Assembly: GCA_016291085.1 (NCBI GenBank)
Contig: JAEEVW010000015.1
Location: 19,024-83,023 of the forward strand
Length of the DNA stretch: 64,000 nt
Source of the DNA: Prevotella sp.
Lineage (GTDB): Bacteria; Bacteroidota; Bacteroidia; Bacteroidales; Bacteroidaceae
Reading direction: 5' to 3'
Shown here: piece by piece, positions 35,882 to 44,510 of the stretch
Numbering within the stretch: position 1 is the stretch's first letter
How the letters are laid out: each line of letters begins with the position of its first letter
Position numbers and translations under genes: made by a program
The notes under the pieces: model-generated
Seen by the model: the letters and a program-made list of their open reading frames with translations, nothing else
Told to the model about the DNA's origin: nothing
Databases searched by the model: none

Positions 35882-37003
35882 ATGACAAGACTGAGATATA
35901 TCATCATTACGATAATGGTTATGGGCGCAGGGGCGGTCTCTGCGCAGAAAATCACGCTGGGCTCGTGTAAGATGAAGGACGGCGGCAGCTACCAGGGCGA
36001 GATGCAGGCCGGCAAGCCCCATGGCAAGGGGCGTACTGCATGGAAGGATGGCGACGTGTTCGAGGGCGAATACGTCAAGGGCAAGCGTCAGGGGTTCGGT
36101 ATTTACACCTTTGCCGACGGCGAGAAGTACGAGGGCGAATGGATGCAGGACCATCAGCACGGCAAGGGCATCTACTACTACGCCAATAATAATAGGTATG
36201 ACGGCCTCTGGTACCGCGACGACCGCGAGGGTCACGGGGTGATGTACTATTTCAACGGCGACAAGTACGACGGCAGCTGGAAGGCCGATATGCGTCATGG
36301 ACAGGGGCGCTACACGTTCAAGGCCGGTGCCTATTACGACGGCGAATGGCGCCAGGACAAGAAGAGTGGGCGAGGTCGCTTCGACTGGGGCGACGGCTCG
36401 GTGTACGATGGTCAGTGGGCGAACGACCACCAGAACGGCAAAGGCACCTACCATTATGCCAACGGCGACGTCTATATCGGACAGTTTGCCAACGACGTCC
36501 AGCACGGCAAGGGCATCTACAAGTTCCAGAACGGCGATATCTACGAGGGCGACTATGTCGAGGGCTCGCGCACTGGTCAGGGCGTGTTCCGCTATGCCAA
36601 CGGCGACAAGTATACCGGTCAGTTTCTGAATGGCGACAAGTCGGGTCAGGGCATGCTCGTCTGGAAGCACGGCGACACCTATCAGGGTGAGTGGAAACTG
36701 GACAAGCCCAACGGTCGCGGCAAGCTGACCACGAAAGCAGGCGACGTCTTTGAGGGACAGTTCAAGGACGGCAAGATACACGGCGAGGGCATTGCCCGCT
36801 ATGCCGACGGCTCGAAGTTCAAGGGCCACTTCAGACAAGGCAAGCGCAATGGTCCGGCCATCGAGGAAGACAAGGATGGCAAGCGTTTTGAGGGTACCTA
36901 CGTCGACGACAAGCGCGACGGTGCCTTCATCGAAAAAGACCGCAACGGCAACATTGTCGCACGAGGCAGTTACGTTCGCGGCCGTAGACAGGCGGAAAGG
37001 TAA
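35882..37003 (+). CDS. Exported protein made of about 14 MORN repeats
   Basis: 373 aa from ATG at 35882, which gives a signal peptide (LRYIIITIMVMGAGAVSA-Q). After about residue 30 the protein is an uninterrupted array of 23-residue MORN repeats. The YxGxW/F core recurs as YQGEM, FEGEY, YEGEW, YDGLW, YDGSW, YDGEW, YDGQW, YIGQF, YEGDY, YTGQF, YQGEW, FEGQF, FKGHF and FEGTY. No catalytic domain is present. MORN arrays form extended beta-hairpin rods that mediate protein or membrane contact. Export places it in the periplasm or outer membrane. Codon use (GGC GAC and the like) is very uniform because of the repeats. It shares the repeat type with the GH25 protein at 30652-32031. Function unknown. 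Confidence 0.88.
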   Translation: MTRLRYIIITIMVMGAGAVSAQKITLGSCKMKDGGSYQGEMQAGKPHGKGRTAWKDGDVFEGEYVKGKRQGFGIYTFADGEKYEGEWMQDHQHGKGIYYYANNNRYDGLWYRDDREGHGVMYYFNGDKYDGSWKADMRHGQGRYTFKAGAYYDGEWRQDKKSGRGRFDWGDGSVYDGQWANDHQNGKGTYHYANGDVYIGQFANDVQHGKGIYKFQNGDIYEGDYVEGSRTGQGVFRYANGDKYTGQFLNGDKSGQGMLVWKHGDTYQGEWKLDKPNGRGKLTTKAGDVFEGQFKDGKIHGEGIARYADGSKFKGHFRQGKRNGPAIEEDKDGKRFEGTYVDDKRDGAFIEKDRNGNIVARGSYVRGRRQAER

Positions 37004-37024
37004 AAAAGTAAAAAGGTAAAAAGT
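36997..37024. repeat. Degenerate tandem repeat, unit 7-8 (GGTAAAAA)
   Basis: AAAGGTAA/AAAAGTA/AAAAGGTA/AAAAGTG begins at the MORN gene stop codon. The word is the same as at 716-752 and, inverted, at 17811-17842. Confidence 0.8.
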
Positions 37025-37051
37025 GTTCAACTACTTAAAAATAAGACAGTT

Positions 37052-37498
37052 ATGATTATCGACAAGATTGAGAACCTGAAGAATTACGCCTCGGTGAACC
37101 CGCTGTTCCCGAAGGTGGTAGAGTTTATCGAACAGCACGACCTCGACAAGTTGGAACTTGGTAAGCACGAGATTGTTGGCAAGGACCTCTTTGTCAACAT
37201 CCAGATGGCCAAAGGACGTTCGCCCGAGGAGGCCGTCATTGAGACCCACGACAAGATGATCGACATCCAGATTCCGCTGTCTGCCGAAGAGACGTTCGGC
37301 TACACCCAGCGCGACCTGCTGCCCAAGGCAGACTATAATGCCGAGAAGGATATCACGAAGATTCCCGACCTGGCCGCAGAGAGCTACATCACCTGCCAGC
37401 CCGGTATGATGGCCATCTTCTTCCCACAGGACGGTCACGCCCCCTGCATCGCCGGCGTTCCCGAAATCAAAAAGGCAATATTCAAAGTGAAGGCCTGA
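37052..37498 (+). CDS. YhcH/YjgK/YiaL family protein (DUF386)
   Basis: 148 aa, full length for the family. It has a cupin-like fold and is linked to sialic-acid or other sugar catabolism in enterobacteria (YhcH). Typical stretches are ETHDKMIDIQIPLSAEETFGY, with the metal-ligand His/Asp/Glu pattern, and MMAIFFPQDGHAPCIA near the end with a second His. It follows the MORN gene by 48 bases on the same strand and precedes glgB by 33 bases. No sialic acid genes are nearby, so the substrate is open. Anomeric sugar or sugar-acid isomerization are possible roles. Confidence 0.85.
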   Translation: MIIDKIENLKNYASVNPLFPKVVEFIEQHDLDKLELGKHEIVGKDLFVNIQMAKGRSPEEAVIETHDKMIDIQIPLSAEETFGYTQRDLLPKADYNAEKDITKIPDLAAESYITCQPGMMAIFFPQDGHAPCIAGVPEIKKAIFKVKA

Positions 37499-37528
37499 CA
37501 TCCCTAATATTCCTAACAACCCTATATT
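37499..37528. repeat. Degenerate tandem repeat, unit 9 (CCTAACAAC)
   Basis: ATCCCTAAT/ATTCCTAAC/AACCCTATA lies between the YhcH-family gene and glgB. It is the reverse complement of the repeat word at 32792-32827. Confidence 0.75.
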
Positions 37529-37531
37529 ACT

Positions 37532-39640
37532 ATGGCAACAACAAAGAAAGCAACAACGGCAAAGCCCGCCGCAAAGAAGACCACAACGGCAAAGAAGGCC
37601 GCTCCGAAGAAAGTCAAGAAGGTTGAAGAGCCTCAGCACATCGGTCTGGTAAGAGATGACGGCTGGCTCGAGCCTTTCGAGCAGGCCATTCGCGGCCGTC
37701 ACGATCATGCCCTGTGGAAGATTGGTCAGCTGACCCGTAACGGCAAGACAACACTGTCGCAGTTTGCCTCCGGTCACCTCTATTTCGGCCTGCACAAGCT
37801 CGCCAAGGGCTGGGTGTTCCGCGAGTGGGCACCGAATGCCACCGAGATCTACCTGATTGGTGACTTTAACAACTGGCAGGAGTCGGACAAATACAAATGC
37901 AAGCGTGTGGAAGGTACTGGCAATTGGGAACTGAAACTCTCGGAAAAGGCCATCAAGCACGGCGACCTTTATAAAATGAAGGTGAAGTGGAACGGTGGCG
38001 AGGGCGAGCGTATTCCTGCCTGGTGCCGTCGCGTCGTTCAGGACGACCAGACGAAGATATTCTCCGCTCAGGTGTGGAATCCCGAAAAGCCCTATGAGTG
38101 GAAGAAAAAGACCTTCAAGCCCAATAAGTCTCCGCTGTTGATCTATGAGTGCCACGTGGGTATGGGGCAGGATGCCGAAAAGGTGGGTACCTATAAGGAA
38201 TTCACTCAGAACGTGCTGCCGCGCGTCAAGAAGGACGGCTACAACGCCATTCAGGTGATGGCCATCCAGGAGCACCCGTATTATGGCTCGTTCGGCTATC
38301 ATGTATCGTCATTCTTCGCGCCATCCAGCCGTTTCGGAACACCTGAGGACCTGAAGGAGATGATTGATACCGCCCACAAGATGGGTATCGCCGTCATCAT
38401 GGATATCGTGCACTCGCATGCTGTAAAGAACGAGGTCGAGGGCTTGGGTAACCTCGCTGGCGACCCCAACCAGTTCTTCTATCCCGGCGATCGCCACGAG
38501 CATCCGGCATGGGACTCGCTGTGCTTCGACTACGGTAAGGACGACGTGCTGCACTTCCTGCTCTCGAACTGCAAATACTGGCTCGAGGAGTTTAAGTTCG
38601 ACGGCTTCCGATTCGACGGCGTGACCTCGATGCTGTACTATTCACATGGCCTGGGCGAGGCCTTCGGAGGCTATGGCGACTATTTCAACGGCCATGAGGA
38701 CGACAACGCCATCTGCTACCTGACGCTGGCCAACTGCCTGATCCACGAAGTCAACAAGAACGCCATCACCATTGCCGAGGAAGTATCGGGTATGCCCGGT
38801 CTGGCAGCAAAGTTCGAGGATGGCGGCTACGGCTTCGACTACCGCATGGCGATGAATATCCCCGACTACTGGATCAAGACCATCAAGGAGGTACGCGACG
38901 AGGATATCAATGTCTGCTCGATTTTCTGGGAAGTCAAGAACCGTCGTCCTGACGAGAAGACCATCTCGTACTGCGAGTCGCACGACCAGGCACTGGTGGG
39001 TGACAAGACCATCATCTTCCGTCTCATCGATGCCGACATGTACTGGCACTTTGCCAAGAAGGATGTCAACGACCTGGCCCAGCGTGGTATTGCCCTGCAC
39101 AAGATGATCCGTCTGGTGACAGCCGGTGCCATCAATGGCGGCTACCTGAACTTCATGGGCAACGAGTTCGGACATCCTGAATGGATTGACTTCCCACGCG
39201 AGGGTAACGGCTGGAGCTACAAGTATGCCCGTCGTCAGTGGAACCTGGTGGACAACAAGGACCTCTGCTACCACTGGCTCGGCGACTTCGACCAGAAGAT
39301 GCTCGAGGTCATCAAGTCGCAGAAGAACTTCCAGGCTACACCCGTTCAGGAAATCTGGCACGACGACGGCGACCAGGTGCTGTGCTACATGCGTGGCGAC
39401 TTGGTGTTCGTCTTCAACTTCTCGCCGACACGCTCGTATACCGACTACGGATTCCTCGTACCCACGGGCTCTTACGAGGTGGTGCTCAACACCGATGCCA
39501 AGGAGTTTGGTGGCAACGGATTTGCCGACGATACGGTGACACACATCACCAATTACGACCCGCTGTATGTGCAGGACCGCAAGGAGTGGCTCAAACTCTA
39601 CATTCCTGCCCGTTCGGCTGTCGTCCTGAAGAAGCAGTAG
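37532..39640 (+). CDS. glgB: 1,4-alpha-glucan branching enzyme (GH13) with Lys/Ala-rich N-terminal tail
   Basis: 702 aa. Introduces alpha-1,6 branches into glycogen. Residues 1-35 are a low-complexity Ala/Lys/Thr tail resembling a histone H1-type tail. A CBM48 domain follows at about 80-165 (VFREWAPNATEIYLIGDFNNW). The GH13 barrel shows MDIVHSHA, GFRFDGVTSML (nucleophile Asp), TIAEEVSGMP (acid Glu) and CESHDQALVG (third Asp), then MGNEFGHPEWIDFPREGN. Overall it resembles the eukaryote-like branching enzymes found in Bacteroidota rather than E. coli GlgB. No other glycogen gene is adjacent apart from the GT5-like protein at 13.4 kb. Confidence 0.93.
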   Translation: MATTKKATTAKPAAKKTTTAKKAAPKKVKKVEEPQHIGLVRDDGWLEPFEQAIRGRHDHALWKIGQLTRNGKTTLSQFASGHLYFGLHKLAKGWVFREWAPNATEIYLIGDFNNWQESDKYKCKRVEGTGNWELKLSEKAIKHGDLYKMKVKWNGGEGERIPAWCRRVVQDDQTKIFSAQVWNPEKPYEWKKKTFKPNKSPLLIYECHVGMGQDAEKVGTYKEFTQNVLPRVKKDGYNAIQVMAIQEHPYYGSFGYHVSSFFAPSSRFGTPEDLKEMIDTAHKMGIAVIMDIVHSHAVKNEVEGLGNLAGDPNQFFYPGDRHEHPAWDSLCFDYGKDDVLHFLLSNCKYWLEEFKFDGFRFDGVTSMLYYSHGLGEAFGGYGDYFNGHEDDNAICYLTLANCLIHEVNKNAITIAEEVSGMPGLAAKFEDGGYGFDYRMAMNIPDYWIKTIKEVRDEDINVCSIFWEVKNRRPDEKTISYCESHDQALVGDKTIIFRLIDADMYWHFAKKDVNDLAQRGIALHKMIRLVTAGAINGGYLNFMGNEFGHPEWIDFPREGNGWSYKYARRQWNLVDNKDLCYHWLGDFDQKMLEVIKSQKNFQATPVQEIWHDDGDQVLCYMRGDLVFVFNFSPTRSYTDYGFLVPTGSYEVVLNTDAKEFGGNGFADDTVTHITNYDPLYVQDRKEWLKLYIPARSAVVLKKQ

Positions 39641-39649
39641 TCTTTTTTA

Positions 39650-39670
39650 CTACGAATTTTTACGAATTTG
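39650..39670. repeat. Two-unit repeat (TACGAATTTT), about 10 bases
   Basis: ACTACGAATTTT/TACGAATTTG directly follows the glgB stop. Short example of the junction-repeat class. Confidence 0.5.
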
Positions 39671-39686
39671 TTTATTCGATAATAAT

Positions 39687-39719
39687 CCATAGAACCCGCC
39701 GTTTTGGTGGGTTTTATGG
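39687..39719 (+). terminator. Hairpin after glgB
   Basis: CCATAGAACCCGCC pairs with GGTGGGTTTTATGG through two G-T pairs around GTTTT. The T-tract is weak, so termination is only probable. Confidence 0.5.
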
Positions 39720-39792
39720 TATTTATATACATATTTGCAGACAAAAATGATATTTTTTTTGCAAAATAGTGTCCGTTTACAATAAAAATTAG

Positions 39793-39800
39793 TAATTTTG
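39793..39800 (+). promoter_or_regulatory. -7 element TAATTTTG for dapA
   Basis: Octamer fitting TAnnTTTG, 30 bases before ATG at 39831. The in-frame ATG at 39798 overlaps this element and is therefore not the start. Confidence 0.55.
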
Positions 39801-39830
39801 CACACAAATAGTAAGAATTCTTATTTTTTT

Positions 39831-40718
39831 ATGGTACGTAACATATTCAAAGGACTTGGTATCGCACTGGTCACGCCCTTCAATGCGGACGGATCGGTGG
39901 ACTACAAGTCGCTCATCCGATTGGTCGAATATCAGCTCGACAACGGAGCTGATTTCCTCTGCATTCTGGCGACAACGGGTGAGACACCCACACTGACTGC
40001 CGACGAGAAGCAACGCATCAAAGAGACGATAGTGAGTCTGGTAGGCGGTCGCGTACCCATCCTGATGGGATGTGGAGGCAACAACACAGCGGCCATTATC
40101 GAAGAGCTGCAGACACGCGATTTTCAGGGTATCGACGGCATACTGAGCGTATGTCCCTATTACAACAAACCTTCGCAGGAAGGACTCTACCAGCATTTCA
40201 AGGCCATCGCAAACGCCACGAAATTGCCGGTAGTGCTCTATAATGTCCCTGGTCGTACCGGTGTCAATATGACGGCTGCTACAACGGTCCGTCTGGCCAC
40301 CGACTGCAAGAACATCGTGGCCATCAAGGAGGCTTCAGGCAATCTGGAGCAGGTCGACGAGATTATCAAGAACAAGCCGAACACCTTCGACGTCATCAGT
40401 GGCGACGACGCCCTGACGTTCCCGATGGTCAGCTGCGGTGCTGTGGGCGTCATCAGCGTTATAGGTAACGCCCTGCCCAAGGAGTTCTCGAAGATGATCC
40501 GTCTGCAGATGCGTGGCGAGTACGATGCTGCACGCAAGATTCACCACCGCTTCATCGACCTCTTCTCGCTGCTCTTCGTCGACGGAAACCCTGCCGGTGT
40601 GAAGGCCATGCTCAGCGAGATGGGCTATATCGAGAATGTACTGCGCCTGCCCCTGGTGCCGATGCGCGTCAAGAATGTGCAGCGCATGAGTGAGATTTTA
40701 AAGGAGTTAAAAATATAA
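39831..40718 (+). CDS. dapA: 4-hydroxy-tetrahydrodipicolinate synthase
   Basis: 295 aa from ATG at 39831. First step of the lysine/diaminopimelate branch: condensation of pyruvate and aspartate semialdehyde. The opening FKGLGIALVTPFNADGSVD is typical. TTGETPTL, the catalytic Tyr in VLYNVPGRTG, the Schiff-base Lys in VAIKEASGN and GDDALTFPMVSCGAVGVISV are all present. The upstream in-frame ATG overlaps the promoter octamer. It is followed after 37 bases by the AraC-type regulator, with a repeat in between. Confidence 0.96.
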   Translation: MVRNIFKGLGIALVTPFNADGSVDYKSLIRLVEYQLDNGADFLCILATTGETPTLTADEKQRIKETIVSLVGGRVPILMGCGGNNTAAIIEELQTRDFQGIDGILSVCPYYNKPSQEGLYQHFKAIANATKLPVVLYNVPGRTGVNMTAATTVRLATDCKNIVAIKEASGNLEQVDEIIKNKPNTFDVISGDDALTFPMVSCGAVGVISVIGNALPKEFSKMIRLQMRGEYDAARKIHHRFIDLFSLLFVDGNPAGVKAMLSEMGYIENVLRLPLVPMRVKNVQRMSEILKELKI

Positions 40719-40725
40719 ACCGAAA

Positions 40726-40750
40726 ATCCGGACATCCGGAATATCCGGTC
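40726..40750. repeat. Degenerate tandem repeat, unit 8-9 (ATCCGGAC)
   Basis: ATCCGGAC/ATCCGGAAT/ATCCGGTC lies between dapA and the AraC-type gene. Confidence 0.75.
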
Positions 40751-40755
40751 AAACT

Positions 40756-41640
40756 ATGGAAGAGTCGAGAGTCATTCACGAAATCACCCCGCTGATGGGT
40801 AAGGACGCCCTCTATATTGCCGATCGCAGGAAGAAGGAGTTCACCTATCCCATTCACAACCACGAGGTGTTCGAGCTCAATTTCGTTGAGCATGCGCCTG
40901 GTGTGCGCCGTATCGTGGGCGACTCCAACGAGGTCATTGACGACTACGACCTCGTACTCATCACCAGTCCCGATCTGGAGCACGTCTGGGAACAGAACAC
41001 GTGCACCAGCGACGATATCCGCGAGATTACCATACAGTTCTATCTGGACATGAGCGACGATGGATTCCTGTCGCGCAACCCCTTCTATAGCGTTCGCAAG
41101 ATGCTGAAGGAGGCCCGAAAAGGACTGGCATTCCCCATGTCGGCCATTATGCGCGTCTACCAGCAGCTCGACACGTTGAGCTCGGTGAAGGACGGCTTCT
41201 ATGCGGTAATGCAGTTTATGACCATTCTCTACGAACTGTCGCGCTGTGATGGAGTCCGTACGCTGGCTACGTCGAGCTATGCAAAAGTCGAGGTGGAGAG
41301 CGACTCGCGCCGTGTGCTGAAAGTGAAGAACTACATCGCCAAGAACTACATGGACGAAATCCGACTGAACACGCTGGCCGATATTGCCGGCATGAGTCCG
41401 TCGGCATTCAGTCGCTTCTTCAAGCTCCACACGGGGCGTAACCTCAGCGAATACATCATCGAGATGCGACTGGGCTATGCCAGCCGAATGCTCGTTGATA
41501 CGGCCAAGAGTGTGGCGGAAATCAGTTTCCAGAGCGGATTCAACAACCTGAGCAACTTCAACCGCATCTTCAAGAAGAAGAAAGGTTGTTCGCCCTCAGA
41601 GTTCCGCGAGAATTATCATAAGACAAGAATCATAGTCTGA
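40756..41640 (+). CDS. AraC-family transcriptional regulator
   Basis: 294 aa. The N-terminal 140 residues look like a cupin sensory domain (FTYPIHNHEVFELNFVEHAPGVRRIVG, then LVLITSPDLEHVW). The C-terminal 100 residues are two helix-turn-helix units (LNTLADIAGMSPSAFSRFFKLHTGRNLSEYIIEMRLGYA and VAEISFQSGFNNLSNFNRIFKKKKGCSPSEFR). The ligand is unknown. The stop is seven bases before the phosphatase start, so it is probably the first gene of the partner-switching operon and may control it. Confidence 0.92.
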   Translation: MEESRVIHEITPLMGKDALYIADRRKKEFTYPIHNHEVFELNFVEHAPGVRRIVGDSNEVIDDYDLVLITSPDLEHVWEQNTCTSDDIREITIQFYLDMSDDGFLSRNPFYSVRKMLKEARKGLAFPMSAIMRVYQQLDTLSSVKDGFYAVMQFMTILYELSRCDGVRTLATSSYAKVEVESDSRRVLKVKNYIAKNYMDEIRLNTLADIAGMSPSAFSRFFKLHTGRNLSEYIIEMRLGYASRMLVDTAKSVAEISFQSGFNNLSNFNRIFKKKKGCSPSEFRENYHKTRIIV

Positions 41641-41647
41641 GCAGCGT

Positions 41648-43687
41648 ATGAGAAGAGCGATTCTGACCATAGTAATTTGTCTGATGGGAAGCATCCTGAT
41701 GCCTCTTAGCGCTGTTGCGGCCCCAAAATATCATTTCGACGAGGAGATTGCGGAGGCAAAGAAAAACCACGACAACAAAAAACTTGGCACGGTGCTGCTG
41801 GCTCGTGCAACAGTATTCTTCAATAATGGGATGGCCGATTCCATCCTGCTCCACGTACCTGAGGACTTGCAAACTCTGGGCGAGATTGAACAGTGGGATG
41901 CCTACTATGATATTTGGTCCCATCTGATTAACACCTTAATATATTATAGCAACAGCAAAAATAAGGCGTTGCGTGAGGTGCAGGCGATGTTTGAGGATGC
42001 GAAGAAACGCAATAACGAGAAGGGAATGGGCATTGCCTACTATATGATGGGTAATGTCTATTTGAATATGAACGAGCTCGACGAGAGTGCTAACGCATAC
42101 AAAAAGGGTTTGGAGAACATGCGGAAGATTTCACCGCTGCCTATAATCATAACGGAGCTCTACTCCTATTATGGTGACGTGCTCAACGAGCAGAAGCGTT
42201 TCAAGGAACTCGACGAATTGACGGTAGGGTGGAAGGAAGATGTCCAGAAACTAATAATGGAGAATATGAACCGATCGGAAGCACAGCGAGAGATCATGTG
42301 GTTCTACTACAATATCGCCTGTATACAGGCTGCTATCGGACTGGAGGATTTCTCCCGTGCCCAGAGATTTTTGGACGACGCCTACCGTTTTGTTCACTCA
42401 GAAGACGACTATCTGTCGGCCACATGGCTGACGACTGCTGCTCAGTTGCGACTGAAGCAGGGACGCTATATGGAAGCGCTTTACCTGAACACGCGAAGAA
42501 TGTCGCTGGTGACTCCCGATGAGGACAAGGCCATCTACCTGTCGGTAGCCCTGCAGCGTACTGACATCTTGTCGGGTCTGCATCGCTATGAGGAATTGTC
42601 GAACTTGTATCAGCGGATGTATTTCCTGAAAGACTCGCTGAATAGTGCCGACACAAAGAACCAGTTGGCCGAGATGAATTCTATTCTGCATGTCGACGAA
42701 CTAGAGCGTGAGCAGGAGCGCTTGAAAATGGAACAGGAGCGTGAGCAGTTCCGTAGTATGTTGATTATTGGCGGACTGATTCTGGTGGCAATGGTGGCGT
42801 TTATCGTGTTCCGCACAATAGCTGCACGCCGTTTGAAGAAGGCTCACGACCAGTTGCAGGAAACCCACGAGGAACTGCTGACGGCCTACGACCAGCTGGA
42901 GGAGACAACGACGGCGAAGGAGCGTATTGAGAGCGACCTGCGTATTGCACGTAACATCCAGATGGGTATGGTGCCTCGACACTTCCCCGAGCGTCCCGAT
43001 TTGGACCTCTATGGCTCGATGACGCCAGCGAAGGAAGTGGGTGGCGACCTGTATGGATACTATCTGGCCGAACATCCTGGTGAGGAGGGAAAGAGCGACA
43101 AGCTATACTTCTGTTTGGGCGACGTATCGGGTAAGGGTGTGCCTGCCTCACTGTTTATGGCACAGGCCACACGTTTGTTCTGTACGTTGGCTGCACAGGA
43201 GATGATGCCCGCCGAGATAGCTACCCGTATCAACAATGCCCTTTCGGGTGAAGACAACGAGACGGGTATGTTCGTGACGATGTTCTTGGGGCTGCTCGAC
43301 CTCGAGACGGGTCACCTCGATTTCTGTAATGCCGGTCACAACCCGCCAGTACTTTTGCGCGACGGCAAGCCGGAATTTGTCGAGATGATACCCAATGCAC
43401 CCGTGGGAATCATTCCCGAACTGGACTATGAGGGCGAGGAGATTGCCGACATCACGAACTGTCCGCTGTTCGTCTATACCGACGGTCTGAACGAGGCCGA
43501 GAACCGTCAGCAGGAGCAATTTAGCGATGAGCGCCTGCTGGAACTGATGGAACAGGTGCCCTTCGAGAGTTGTCAGCAGACTGTCGAGATGTTGCGTGAG
43601 GAAGTGGAGAAGCACCGCGACGGAGCCGAGCCGAACGACGACCTCACCATGCTGTGTGTGAAATTTATCAAGGAAAATCATAACTGA
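41648..43687 (+). CDS. Membrane-anchored SpoIIE-type PP2C phosphatase with TPR-like sensor region
   Basis: 679 aa. Residues 1-25 are a signal peptide or first membrane segment. Residues 30-340 are helical TPR-like repeats (YYMMGNVYLNMNELDESANAYKKGL and similar), likely periplasmic. A charged helix follows at 350-368, a membrane helix at about 371-390, a coiled coil at 395-435, and a SpoIIE/RsbU PP2C domain at 440-679. The metal sites are seen in EVGGDLYG (D467), GDVSGKGVPASLFMAQ (D492) and EPNDDLTMLCVKF. Such phosphatases dephosphorylate a STAS protein, and one is encoded two genes downstream. It is second in the operon after the AraC gene. Confidence 0.92.
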   Translation: MRRAILTIVICLMGSILMPLSAVAAPKYHFDEEIAEAKKNHDNKKLGTVLLARATVFFNNGMADSILLHVPEDLQTLGEIEQWDAYYDIWSHLINTLIYYSNSKNKALREVQAMFEDAKKRNNEKGMGIAYYMMGNVYLNMNELDESANAYKKGLENMRKISPLPIIITELYSYYGDVLNEQKRFKELDELTVGWKEDVQKLIMENMNRSEAQREIMWFYYNIACIQAAIGLEDFSRAQRFLDDAYRFVHSEDDYLSATWLTTAAQLRLKQGRYMEALYLNTRRMSLVTPDEDKAIYLSVALQRTDILSGLHRYEELSNLYQRMYFLKDSLNSADTKNQLAEMNSILHVDELEREQERLKMEQEREQFRSMLIIGGLILVAMVAFIVFRTIAARRLKKAHDQLQETHEELLTAYDQLEETTTAKERIESDLRIARNIQMGMVPRHFPERPDLDLYGSMTPAKEVGGDLYGYYLAEHPGEEGKSDKLYFCLGDVSGKGVPASLFMAQATRLFCTLAAQEMMPAEIATRINNALSGEDNETGMFVTMFLGLLDLETGHLDFCNAGHNPPVLLRDGKPEFVEMIPNAPVGIIPELDYEGEEIADITNCPLFVYTDGLNEAENRQQEQFSDERLLELMEQVPFESCQQTVEMLREEVEKHRDGAEPNDDLTMLCVKFIKENHN

Positions 43688-43704
43688 ACTTAAACTATAG
43701 GACT

Positions 43705-44121
43705 ATGAGAAAGGAACTAGTACTAAAGAACCAGATGAGCGAGATGGAGCGCGTCAACCAGTTCGTCGAGGAAATCAGCGAGGAACTGGGGCTTGACATG
43801 GAACTCCAGATGAATCTCAATCTGGTGATGGAGGAGATGGTGGTCAACGTCATTTCCTATGCTTATCCTGAAGGCAAGACGGCAGAGATCGAACTGCTGG
43901 CGGAGTCGGACGGAAAGGAACTTACCTTCGTCCTCAGTGATTGTGGCAAGGAATTTGACCCTACCATGAAGGAGAGTGCTGATATGGATGTGAATCCTGC
44001 TGAGCGCGATCTGGGTGGTATGGGTATCTTCATTGTCAAGAACATCATGAACGAAGTGACCTATCAGCGTCTGGAGGGCAAGAACTTGCTCACCATGAAG
44101 AAAGACATTTTAAATCAGTAA
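43705..44121 (+). CDS. RsbW-like anti-sigma/serine kinase (HATPase)
   Basis: 138 aa, a standalone GHKL ATPase. The N box is NLVMEEMVVNVISYAYP, the G1 motif is SDCGKEFDP and the G2 region is DLGGMGIFIVKNIMNEVTY. In partner-switching systems this type of protein phosphorylates its STAS antagonist on Ser and binds an output target, usually a sigma factor. No sigma factor is encoded nearby, and Bacteroidota lack a SigB, so the target is unknown. It is 17 bases after the phosphatase gene. Confidence 0.92.
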   Translation: MRKELVLKNQMSEMERVNQFVEEISEELGLDMELQMNLNLVMEEMVVNVISYAYPEGKTAEIELLAESDGKELTFVLSDCGKEFDPTMKESADMDVNPAERDLGGMGIFIVKNIMNEVTYQRLEGKNLLTMKKDILNQ

Positions 44122-44158
44122 ACAAAAAAAGTAATAACAATTAAATAACTAAAAGATT

Positions 44159-44467
44159 ATGACACAGATTATCAAAGAAGGTGGTAAGACCATCATTAAG
44201 ACCGGTGAGCGTATTGACACAATGAATGCTCCACAGTTTGAACAAGACATCCAGCCCGCTCTGGCCGACGGAGGCGTCGAGCTCGAGATGGACTGCTCTG
44301 ACCTTAACTATATGGCATCTTCAGGTCTGCGTATCATTCAGAAGACCATGCGTACCGTCATGCAACAGAAAGGTCAGTTCAAAATGACCAACGTTAGTCC
44401 CGAAATTTACAAGGTATTGGCTATGACAGGCTTCACCAAGTTTATGAAGGTGGAAAAGAAGGCTTAA
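44159..44467 (+). CDS. STAS-domain anti-sigma-factor antagonist
   Basis: 102 aa, a single STAS domain. The phosphorylation site region is YMASSGLRIIQKTMR, with adjacent Ser residues as in SpoIIAA/RsbV. It should be phosphorylated by the kinase of the upstream gene and dephosphorylated by the SpoIIE-type phosphatase. The opening TQIIKEGGKTIIKTGERIDT fits the family. It is 37 bases after the kinase gene and 43 bases before the last gene of the set. Confidence 0.94.
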   Translation: MTQIIKEGGKTIIKTGERIDTMNAPQFEQDIQPALADGGVELEMDCSDLNYMASSGLRIIQKTMRTVMQQKGQFKMTNVSPEIYKVLAMTGFTKFMKVEKKA

Positions 44468-44510
44468 TACGGGCGTAGGCCTAAATTGAAAATAAATAAT
44501 AGTAAGCCTT

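Noticed and set aside
35765..37030. A 421-codon open frame on the minus strand opposite the MORN-repeat gene.
   Set aside because: It is the mirror of a repetitive, strongly biased coding sequence. The translated product is a repetitive Val/Ala/Leu pattern without family features.
37031..38302. A 423-codon minus-strand open frame opposite the YhcH-family gene and glgB.
   Set aside because: It spans two well-supported plus-strand genes and their junction, and shows no protein family pattern.
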